Translations under genes and position numbers: made by a program
DNA from: Actinomycetes bacterium
GTDB lineage: Bacteria > Actinomycetota > Actinomycetes > Propionibacteriales > Propionibacteriaceae
Direction: 5' to 3'
NCBI GenBank assembly: GCA_029778515.1
Contig: JAKOQD010000206.1
Location: forward strand, 1-7,349
DNA: 7,349 nucleotides
Shown here: positions 1-6,666 of the stretch, in pieces
How the letters are laid out: each line of letters begins with the position of its first letter
Numbering within the stretch: the first letter of the stretch is position 1
The notes under the pieces: generated by a model
Seen by the model: only the letters and a program-made list of their open reading frames with translations
Database searches by the model: none
Told to the model about the DNA's origin: nothing

Positions 1-573
1 AAGATCCGGACGGTGAACATGCTGGGCTGCCACGACGGCATCCCACTGCTGGATCTGAAGGGCCTGCTGGACGAGGAGCGCATCGCTTCCCTGATCGACA
101 CCATCGTGGGCCGCGGCGGCTACGTGAAGGATCTGCACGGCGCGAAGAACATGTACTACCAGGTCAACGCGACATACCACAGCGCGCTGGGGGAGTCGGA
201 CGCCCGACTGTTGCTCGCGCGGGCGATCCAGTGCTTCATGCCCGGCAAGCCGCAGGTCTGGTACCTCGACCTGTTCGCCGGCAAGAACAACCACGCCGCG
301 GTTGAGAAGGCCGGTTCCGGCGGCCACAAGGAGATCAACCGGACGAACCTGTCGGCCGATGACGTGGATGAAGGGCTCGCCAAGCCGGTGGTGCAGCGGC
401 AACTGGAGCTGCTGCGCTTCCGGAACAGCTTCGGCGCCTTCGGCTTCGACGCGACCTGCGAGGTTGCCGAAACCGCGTCCGACAAGCTGTCGATCACCTG
501 GCGCAAGGACGGACTATGGGCTCGCCTGGACGCCGACCTGGCGTCCGAGACCTTCGAGATCACGACCAGCTGA
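1..573 (+). CDS. GH13_18 sugar phosphorylase (sucrose phosphorylase type), C-terminal part
   Basis: The frame is open from base 1, so the gene begins left of the window; 190 residues and a TGA stop are present. Seen: the segment N-M-L-G-C-H-D-G-I at the left edge, then L-D-L-K-G-L-L, V-N-A-T-Y, P-G-K-P-Q-V-W-Y-L-D-L-F-A-G and G-H-K-E-I-N-R-T. These are typical of the second half of sucrose phosphorylases and relatives in GH13 subfamily 18. By family knowledge the Asp of the His-Asp pair (bases 34-36) is the transition-state stabiliser; the nucleophile and acid/base residues lie upstream and are not visible. The enzymes are cytoplasmic and split sucrose (or a related glucoside) with phosphate to glucose 1-phosphate plus the acceptor sugar. 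Sucrose, sucrose 6-phosphate and glucosylglycerate phosphorylases are not separable from this part, so the substrate is open. It converges on the minus-strand gene at 636 with a 62-bp gap and no clear terminator. Confidence 0.85.
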   Translation, partial: KIRTVNMLGCHDGIPLLDLKGLLDEERIASLIDTIVGRGGYVKDLHGAKNMYYQVNATYHSALGESDARLLLARAIQCFMPGKPQVWYLDLFAGKNNHAAVEKAGSGGHKEINRTNLSADDVDEGLAKPVVQRQLELLRFRNSFGAFGFDATCEVAETASDKLSITWRKDGLWARLDADLASETFEITTS

Positions 574-635
574 TCGCGAGCGTTTGGGTCTCGAAAGCTC
601 GACCAGCAGGAAGCTCAATCGGGCCCGGGCGGTGG

Positions 636-1073
636 TCAGCGCGTTGAACAGGTACCGCCGCCGAAGTAGCGCAGGGCGGCGGCAGTGGCGATCAGGCCCA
701 GGCTCAGCCAGCTGTAGGCGGGGTCGATCGCCATTCGGTTCAGCATCATGGTCGCGGCAAACACCCCGCACGCCGGTGCCAGTGCGCACACGCCGCCGCT
801 GAGCGCCTTCGACCCGGCGACCGGCAGGAAGCTGGCCAGCACCACGGCCCCAATTGCGGCGATCAACGCCAGCAGTGCGAGCGTCCCCACCTCGGACGGC
901 CATCGCGCCGCGCCGGCATTCAGCGTCCAGAGCAGCGGCAGCGCGATCAGCGCGGCCACGGTGTGGCGCCGCGTCCAGGCATGCCGCCAGTACGCCCAGC
1001 CAGCCGTGGGTGCCGCCGCCACCGCAGTCTCGGCACGGGGCACCTCGCGGAAGAACCGCTCCGGATCGGTCAT
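636..1073 (-). CDS. Small four-helix membrane protein, function unknown
   Basis: 145 residues; I do not recognise the family. After a charged and Ala-rich cytoplasmic-looking N-terminus (about 1-37, acidic then Arg-rich around Arg30-Arg36), four hydrophobic stretches are visible at about 38-55, 62-83, 91-112 and 119-135. The Arg-rich stretch before helix 1 suggests the N-terminus is inside. Three cysteines (96, 102 and 142) lie in or near helix 3 and at the C-terminal end; helix 3 carries Cys-x5-Cys. No signal peptide. The ATG start is supported by a GGGAG ribosome binding site (complement of 1081-1085) seven bases upstream. It is last in the minus-strand run, 73 bp after the dehydrogenase, and a perfect palindrome at 1090-1105 sits just before its ribosome binding site, suggesting its own promoter and control. 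Real gene: fairly sure. Function: unknown. Confidence 0.7.
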   Translation of the reverse strand: MTDPERFFREVPRAETAVAAAPTAGWAYWRHAWTRRHTVAALIALPLLWTLNAGAARWPSEVGTLALLALIAAIGAVVLASFLPVAGSKALSGGVCALAPACGVFAATMMLNRMAIDPAYSWLSLGLIATAAALRYFGGGTCSTR

Positions 1074-1089
1074 CGAACAACTCCCATCA

Positions 1090-1105
1090 ATACCCTCTGG
1101 GGTAT
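1090..1105. promoter_or_regulatory. Perfect inverted repeat, CsoR-like operator candidate
   Basis: ATACCC-TCTG-GGGTAT is a perfect 6+4+6 inverted repeat lying 17 to 32 bases upstream of the start of the small membrane gene. On the minus strand a TACGAT hexamer (complement of 1104-1109), a plausible GC-rich actinobacterial -10 box, overlaps its upstream edge. No convincing -35 box is seen. The G/C-tract palindrome flanked by TA steps resembles operators of the CsoR/RcnR metal-sensor family; that resemblance is from memory. A repressor bound here would block the -10 region. It could also be a chance palindrome or an RNA hairpin in the leader. Confidence 0.4.
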
Positions 1106-1116
1106 CGTACCGCGCT

Positions 1117-1146
1117 GGCCCAATGAAGGCGGGCCCTCGGCGAGGG
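1117..1146 (-). terminator. Candidate terminator hairpins after mmsA
   Basis: Directly after the dehydrogenase stop codon the minus-strand transcript can form CCCTC-GCC-GAGGG (1134-1146) and then GGCCC-nine bases-GGGCC (1117-1135). They share two bases, so the two hairpins are alternatives or form in sequence. No U-tract follows, so this is at best an L-shaped terminator of the kind common in Actinobacteria. It would separate the dehydrogenase from the small membrane gene. Confidence 0.45.
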
Positions 1147-2664
<1,518 letters not shown>

Positions 2665-2666
2665 GA

Positions 2667-2696
2667 CCTTAATGTTAGTACATTAGGACTTAGTAC
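2667..2696 (-). promoter_or_regulatory. Operator-like palindrome and direct repeat before mmsA
   Basis: TAATGT-TAGT-ACATTA (2670-2685) is a perfect 6+4+6 inverted repeat starting six bases upstream of the mmsA ATG. It is AT-rich in an otherwise GC-rich window. Outer CC (2667-2668) and GG (2686-2687) extend it after a one-base bulge. TTAGTAC occurs twice, at 2675-2681 and 2690-2696, 15 bases apart start to start. ATGT...ACAT symmetry is typical of GntR-family operators, and minus-strand TGTACTAACA is one base off the IolR site of Corynebacterium as I remember it. A repressor here would cover the mmsA start region. No convincing -35 box is seen. Confidence 0.5.
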
Positions 2697-2717
2697 GGTC
2701 GGGGGTATTCTTGCTTA

Positions 2718-2732
2718 GTCCAGCCACCGGAC
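2718..2732 (-). terminator. Weak hairpin just after acdS
   Basis: Two bases after the acdS stop codon the transcript can fold GTCCGG-TGG-CTGGAC, six pairs including one G-U, with a three-base loop. No U-tract follows. It could be a weak terminator or only stabilise the 3' end; read-through into mmsA remains possible. Confidence 0.3.
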
Positions 2733-2734
2733 GG

Positions 2735-3754
2735 TCAGCTCCAAAGCCGGTGGTAGGCGTTGATAGCGGGCTGGCCGCCGAGATGGGCGTAGAGCACGTT
2801 CGAGTCGCGGCTGATCTCGCCCGAGGACACCAGGTCGATCAGCCCGGCCAGCGACTTCCCTTCGTAAACCGGGTCGGTGATCATCGCCTCCAGTTCGGCG
2901 CCGAGCCGGATCGCGGCCATCGTGGAATCCACCGGAATGCCGTACAGGTCACCGGCCCAGCCTTCAAGCACGGTGATCTCGTCGTCGCGCACGTCGCGGC
3001 CGAGCTCGATCAGTTCAGCGGTGTGCCGGGCGATCCGGGCGACCTGGTCACGGGTCTTCGCCAGCGTGGCGGACGCGTCGATGCCGAGCACCCGCCGCCG
3101 GACGCCGGTGAGCTCCTCCAGCGCGGCGAAGCCGGCGATCATGCCCGCGTGGGTGGAGCCGGTCACCGTGCAGACGATGATCGTGTCGAAGTGGACGCCC
3201 AGTTGCTGCTCCTGCTCGGCCACCTCGAACGCCCAGTTGGCGAAGCCGAGCCCGCCGAGGGGATGCTCGGACGCGCCGGCCGGGATCGCGTACGGTTTCC
3301 CTCCGGACGCCTCCACCTCAGCGAGGGCGTTCTTCCAGGAGTCCCGGATGCCGATGTCGAAGCCGGACGGGTCGAGCCGGGAGTCGGCGCCCATCATCCG
3401 CGAGAGCAGGATGTTGCCCACCTGGGTGTTGGTCGGGTCATCCCAGGGCACCCACTGCTCCTGCACCAGCCGGCACTTCAGCCCGAGGTGGGCGGCGACG
3501 GCCGCGACCTGCCGGGTGTGGTTGGACTGGTAGCCACCGATCGAGACGAGAGTGTCGGCACCGGACGCGAGCACGTCCGGCACGATGTACTCCAGCTTGC
3601 GTACCTTGTTGCCGCCGAAGGCCAGACCGCTGTTCACGTCCTCGCGCTTGGCCCAGACCTGCGCGCCGCCCAGATGCTGGCTGAGCCGCTTGAGGTGTTG
3701 GACGGGGCTCGGCCCGAAGGTGAGCGGGTAGCGCGGGAATTCCTGAAGACGCAT
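2735..3754 (-). CDS. acdS: 1-aminocyclopropane-1-carboxylate (ACC) deaminase
   Basis: 339 residues, the family length. A cytoplasmic PLP enzyme that opens the cyclopropane ring of ACC, the ethylene precursor of plants, giving 2-oxobutyrate and ammonia. Seen: start [18 protein letters not shown] lysine Lys50 in F-G-G-N-K; Ser77 in [10 protein letters not shown] (matching catalytic Ser78 of the Pseudomonas enzyme); Tyr271; Tyr297-Glu298 in T-D-P-V-Y-E-G-K-S; and Leu325 in A-H-L-G-G. Glu298 and Leu325 are the two positions that separate true ACC deaminases from D-cysteine desulfhydrases (Ser and Thr there in the tomato enzyme), so the deaminase call is well supported. A GGAGGA ribosome site six bases before the ATG fixes the start. 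It lies 112 bp after the esterase gene, with inverted repeats in the gap, and 70 bp before mmsA. No acdR-like or GntR regulator gene is in the window. Confidence 0.95.
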   Translation of the reverse strand: MRLQEFPRYPLTFGPSPVQHLKRLSQHLGGAQVWAKREDVNSGLAFGGNKVRKLEYIVPDVLASGADTLVSIGGYQSNHTRQVAAVAAHLGLKCRLVQEQWVPWDDPTNTQVGNILLSRMMGADSRLDPSGFDIGIRDSWKNALAEVEASGGKPYAIPAGASEHPLGGLGFANWAFEVAEQEQQLGVHFDTIIVCTVTGSTHAGMIAGFAALEELTGVRRRVLGIDASATLAKTRDQVARIARHTAELIELGRDVRDDEITVLEGWAGDLYGIPVDSTMAAIRLGAELEAMITDPVYEGKSLAGLIDLVSSGEISRDSNVLYAHLGGQPAINAYHRLWS

Positions 3755-3800
3755 TGGGTTCCTCCGTTCGGTAGGTGGCGGCAGCCTACGCCCAGCGTCC

Positions 3801-3829
3801 GTTCCGACGGCTGCAGAAGGGAACCGTCG
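3801..3829. repeat. Two overlapping inverted repeats upstream of acdS
   Basis: GTTCC (3801-3805) pairs with GGAAC (3820-3824) across 14 bases, and CGACGG (3805-3810) pairs with CCGTCG (3824-3829) across 13 bases. They share bases and cannot form together. They lie about 47 to 75 bases upstream of the acdS start, the right place for an operator or an mRNA leader structure. Short arms in GC-rich sequence can arise by chance. Confidence 0.3.
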
Positions 3830-3842
3830 CCGCTCGATGGTC

Positions 3843-3859
3843 CGCTCGTTCCTCGAGCG
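3843..3859 (-). terminator. Hairpin between the esterase gene and acdS
   Basis: CGCTCG-five bases-CGAGCG is a perfect six-pair inverted repeat that begins eight bases after the esterase stop codon. There is no U-tract. It may act as a partial terminator or an RNA-processing or stability element that sets acdS apart from the two sugar genes. Confidence 0.4.
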
Positions 3860-3866
3860 CAATCGG

Positions 3867-4841
3867 TTAGGGCGCCAGGCCGATGGACTCCAACCATTCG
3901 AGCTGACGGGCCACCTGGACGGTCTGGCCGCCCTCGTGGTCATTGAAGGGGTAGACCTCCAGGGACTTGGCCCCGGCGTAGGCGTGGTAGGCCGCGTACA
4001 CCGTCGAAGGCGGGCAGATCTGGTCCGCGATCGCCACCGAGAACAGCGCCGGGGCGGACGCTCGGGCGGCGTGGTGCACCCCGTCCGCGTAGGCCAGCAC
4101 ACCGAACACCTCGTCCACACTGGCGCGATGCACTTTCAGGTAGCGGGCGATCTCGACGTATGGATCGGTCTCGGCCACATCGACGGCCCGCCGGAAGTTG
4201 CACAGGAAGGGCACGTCGGGCATCACCGCAGCCAGTCCGTCCGCCAGACCGGCGACAGCAAGCGTCAACCCGCCGCCCTGACTGATGCCGGTGACCACCA
4301 CCCGCTCCGGGTCGACCTGCGGCAGCACGCGAGCCGCGTCCACAGCCCGCACTGCATCGGTGATCAACCGGCGGTAGTACAGCGTCTCGAAGCTCTGCAC
4401 GCCGAGGGTCAGGTAGCCCGGGAAGGCCGGACCCGAGCCGTGCGGATCGGGCGTGTGCCCGCCGCTGCCCCAGGACGAGCCCTGCCCGCGCGAGTCCATG
4501 AACAGCTCCGCGTACCCGGCGTTGGCCCAGGTGATGTGCTCCAACGGCAGGCCACGGCCGCCGCCGTAGCCCTGGTAGCCGACCACCACCGGCAGCGGGC
4601 CGTCGGCCCCGGCCGGCACGGTCAGCCACGCCTTGATCGGATCGCCGCCGAAACCGGGGAAGGTGACGTCGTAGCTCTCGACCAGCCGCAGCCCGGTCTC
4701 CACCCGTTCGACCCGGGGCAGCATCGGTACCTCCCGAGCCACCTGCAGGGTTTTCGTCCAAACCGAATCGAAGTCGGCCGGCGCGGGCTCGTCACAGACG
4801 TAACGCTGCAGCTCCGCGAGTGGCAGGTCGATGCCGGTCAT
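3867..4841 (-). CDS. CE7 acetyl esterase (acetyl xylan esterase / cephalosporin C deacetylase type)
   Basis: 324 residues, the CE7 length (about 318-325). These cytoplasmic alpha/beta hydrolases remove acetyl groups from short acetylated sugars, mainly xylo-oligosaccharides, and also from cephalosporin C. Seen: Y-Q-G-Y-G-G-G-R-G (89-97, oxyanion-hole Tyr), R-G-Q-G-S-S-W (118-124), nucleophile Ser187 in G-I-S-Q-G-G-G, Asp273 in A-D-Q-I-C-P-P-S-T, and His302 in N-D-H-E-G-G: a complete catalytic triad with all the CE7 signatures. No signal peptide, so it acts on imported substrates. The frame is open further upstream, but the ATG at 4841 is chosen because it shares one base with the stop codon of the isomerase gene (TGATG, 4839-4843), it gives the family N-terminus, and any earlier start would overlap the isomerase. 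No clear ribosome site of its own: translation is probably coupled. The natural substrate is unknown; the isomerase partner suggests an acetylated hexose or oligosaccharide. Confidence 0.92.
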   Translation of the reverse strand: MTGIDLPLAELQRYVCDEPAPADFDSVWTKTLQVAREVPMLPRVERVETGLRLVESYDVTFPGFGGDPIKAWLTVPAGADGPLPVVVGYQGYGGGRGLPLEHITWANAGYAELFMDSRGQGSSWGSGGHTPDPHGSGPAFPGYLTLGVQSFETLYYRRLITDAVRAVDAARVLPQVDPERVVVTGISQGGGLTLAVAGLADGLAAVMPDVPFLCNFRRAVDVAETDPYVEIARYLKVHRASVDEVFGVLAYADGVHHAARASAPALFSVAIADQICPPSTVYAAYHAYAGAKSLEVYPFNDHEGGQTVQVARQLEWLESIGLAP

Positions 4842-6061
4842 CAGGCGTGCAAGCCCCGAGCCAGCGCCGTGGCCAGGCTGGGCGCGAGCGGCAGGGTTGG
4901 GATCAAGGTTGCCTGCGCGGCGTGGTAAAGGTCGGCCTTGCCCGGCCACACCGAATCGGCTGGACGGTTCTGCGGGTCGAGCTGGTGGTGCCAGGATCCG
5001 TTCTCATGATCGAGCACGAAGCGCTCGGCGTAGTCCCAATAGCGCGCGTAGTGCGCCGAGTACGTGTGGTTGCCGGTGCGCCGGAACAGCGCCGCGGACG
5101 CGCCGATAGCCTCCGCGGTCACCCAGTGCATCCGGTCCCGAACCACTGGACGGCCGGACCAGTCGGTGGTGTAGACGAAGCCATCCGCGCCATCGGCGTG
5201 CCAGCCGTCCGCGATTGCGCGGTCGAACAGCGCGGCTGCGGCCGGCAGCCACTCGACCCCAGTCGCGCCGGCGGCCTCCAGGTGCAGCAGCAGCCGGGCC
5301 CACTCCAGGCCGTGGCCGATGGTCGCGCCGTAGGGCTTAAACTTGTCGTCGGGACGGTCCACGTTCAGCTCGAGCTGTGGCGTCCAGTCGCTGTCGTAGT
5401 GCTCGGGCAGCCGCCACTCGTTGGCTTCGGCCTGGGCGACCGCGAACGCAGCCACCCGGCTCGCCCGGTCAAGCCAGACCCGATCGCCGGTCACGTCCGC
5501 CGCGGCGAGGAACGCCTCGACGGTGTGCATGTTCGCGTTGATGCCACGGTAGGGATCGAGCACGGTGAAGTCGCGGTTCCAGGTGTCCACTGAACGGCCG
5601 GACGCCTCGTCCCAAAACCGCTCCTCGAAGACGGCCAGCGCCTCGGCCAGCAACTCGGCCGCACCTTCGAGACCCGCAGCCGTCGCTGAAGAGGCGGCCA
5701 GCACCACGAACGCGTGCGTGTAGGCGGCCTTCTCGTCCGGCGTCGAACCGTCCGGCGCCACCGCGGAGAACCAACCGCCGGATTCGGTGTCGTGCAGCAC
5801 GCCGGTCAGCCCGGCGAGCGCCGCTGCCGCCACCGGACGGCTGCCGGGACGCCCGGCGAGCGCACCGAGGCAGTAGACGTGCACTGTGCGACAGGTGATC
5901 CAGGTCTGCACGCCCTGGTCGAGCCAGGGAACGCCGGCATCGGTCAGCCAGGCCGCACCGCCGCTCGGGTGGGGCGTCCGCCGGCCGAACTCGAGCAGGT
6001 GCTGGAAGTGCCTGGCTAGCCAGAGCCGATGGGCAGGCAACTCGATCCAGTTGGTGATCAT
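4841..6061 (-). CDS. AGE-family sugar isomerase, YihS / mannose isomerase-like
   Basis: 406 residues; E. coli YihS has 413. N-acylglucosamine 2-epimerase family, an (alpha/alpha)6 barrel; such enzymes interconvert aldoses and ketoses in the cytoplasm (mannose-fructose, or sulfoquinovose-sulfofructose for YihS). Matches to YihS as remembered: W-I-T-C-R (Arg58 for Arg55), N-A-N-M-H (His179 for His176), I-G-H-G-L-E-W (His250 and Glu253 for His248 and Glu251), E-N-G-S-W (353-357) and D-L-Y-H (His380 for His383). All catalytic histidines are present. Differences: Lys240 where YihS has Arg238, and W-H-H-Q-L (357-361) where YihS has W-W-Q-E-L. This leans towards a neutral sugar such as mannose rather than sulfoquinovose, but is not decisive. 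The ATG at 6061 follows a GAGGGG ribosome site five bases away; the frame is open 612 bases further upstream but shows no family sequence there. First gene of the minus-strand run, overlapping the esterase by one base. Confidence 0.88.
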   Translation of the reverse strand: MITNWIELPAHRLWLARHFQHLLEFGRRTPHPSGGAAWLTDAGVPWLDQGVQTWITCRTVHVYCLGALAGRPGSRPVAAAALAGLTGVLHDTESGGWFSAVAPDGSTPDEKAAYTHAFVVLAASSATAAGLEGAAELLAEALAVFEERFWDEASGRSVDTWNRDFTVLDPYRGINANMHTVEAFLAAADVTGDRVWLDRASRVAAFAVAQAEANEWRLPEHYDSDWTPQLELNVDRPDDKFKPYGATIGHGLEWARLLLHLEAAGATGVEWLPAAAALFDRAIADGWHADGADGFVYTTDWSGRPVVRDRMHWVTAEAIGASAALFRRTGNHTYSAHYARYWDYAERFVLDHENGSWHHQLDPQNRPADSVWPGKADLYHAAQATLIPTLPLAPSLATALARGLHA

Positions 6062-6312
6062 GCGCACCCCTCTTCGTTGAGGAGCCCTCGCGACCTTGAC
6101 CCCTTTGGCACCTATCCTGCCAGTCCAAGCCCCGCCGCAACGTTCCCGAGCCCGGAAGTCCCGCTGCCGAACCGACGACCTGCGGACTCTGAATGCCGAG
6201 ACCCGCGACCGAGCGGTGAGACGGAGGTCAGCCGCACCCCCGATGCTCGGGGCAGTCGCGGGGGTATGCGGCGATCCGCGACCAGTTGGGCGCGGCTTGA
6301 GTCGTGAAAGGC
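6062..6312. other. Divergent intergenic region
   Basis: This 251-bp gap separates the minus-strand isomerase gene from the plus-strand pseudogene and must hold the isomerase promoter. No clear -35/-10 pair is visible; the best guess on the minus strand is TTGCGG followed 16 bases later by AGGATA (about 6112-6139), which is weak. TGGCA-seven bases-TGCCA (6106-6122) is a small inverted repeat near that site. The open frame through this region on the minus strand has the biased composition of a shadow and no recognisable domain. Confidence 0.4.
6238..6282. repeat. Hairpin cluster in the divergent region
   Basis: CCCCGA-TGC-TCGGGG (6238-6252) is a perfect six-pair stem with a three-base loop. 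It is followed by GTCGCG (6255-6260) and CGCGAC (6277-6282), a perfect six-base inverted repeat with a 16-base spacer. No U-tract. It could be a leftover terminator, protein-binding DNA, or leader structure upstream of the broken plus-strand gene. Confidence 0.35.
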
Positions 6313-6543
6313 ATGGGTTCTTTGGGACGTCTTCTGGCTGATGATCTGGGCTTTCGTCTTCATCGCCTATCTGATGGTGCTGTTCCAGGTGGTTGCGGAC
6401 ATCTTCGCGGACAAGAGCCTGACCGGCTGGGTGAAGGCCGTATGGGTGCTGGCGCTGCGGTGACTGCGCAGCGCCAGGCTGCGGACGATTACATCCGTTC
6501 GGTGGCCGGCGGGCAGAGCCCGGCAGAGCAGATCGCGCAGGCG
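6313..6543 (+). pseudogene. Decayed PLDc_N/SHOCT-type small membrane protein gene
   Basis: The fragments match, from memory, a common actinobacterial family: an N-terminal two-helix PLDc_N unit, an Arg/Gln-rich linker and a C-terminal SHOCT helix pair. Three breaks are seen. (a) ATG at 6313 opens M-G-S, but the family sequence D-V-F-W-L-M-I-W-A-F-V-F continues in another frame from 6326; restoring two bases near 6323 would give M-G-S-F-W-D-V-F-W. (b) After W-V-K-A-V-W-V-L-A-L the frame hits TGA at 6461-6463, and the sequence jumps near 6455-6462 to the linker Q-R-Q-A-A-D-D-Y-I-R-S-V-A-G-G-Q (from 6469) in the first frame. The second helix and its following basic turn, roughly 25 residues, are missing. 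(c) After E-Q-I-A-Q-A (to 6543) the SHOCT segment is absent and unrelated sequence follows. No intact product is possible. The function of the family is poorly known. Confidence 0.7.
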
Positions 6544-6666
6544 TCCTATCGTGGTTTCCGAGCCCGTACGCTTCGCGCTGCTTCACCGATCTGCCTCGGT
6601 CGAGGGGGCGCGTCCATATGCTGAAGCCACGTGGTCGCGACATGATCGCCAGATTGGAGAACGACG

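Noticed and set aside
574..635. Possible terminator between the convergent genes at the left
   Set aside because: GGTC...GACC and TCGA...TCGA give only short, bulged stems with no U-tract; not convincing.
2711..3946. Plus-strand open frame of 411 codons
   Set aside because: It lies opposite acdS and its upstream gap. Its composition (rich in Val, Gly, Asp, Arg, His) is the usual antisense shadow of a high-GC gene, and no domain is recognisable.
3837..4928. Plus-strand open frame of 363 codons
   Set aside because: Antisense to the CE7 esterase, whose full catalytic triad and length show the real coding strand.
4842..4949. Upstream extension of the esterase frame by 36 codons
   Set aside because: It would overlap the isomerase C-terminus, has no family similarity, and the ATG in the TGATG junction gives the expected CE7 start.
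6304..6624. 106-residue plus-strand ORF as a real gene
   Set aside because: Only its middle-to-late part (linker) matches a known family; its first part is the family sequence read in the wrong frame. It is better explained as a pseudogene.
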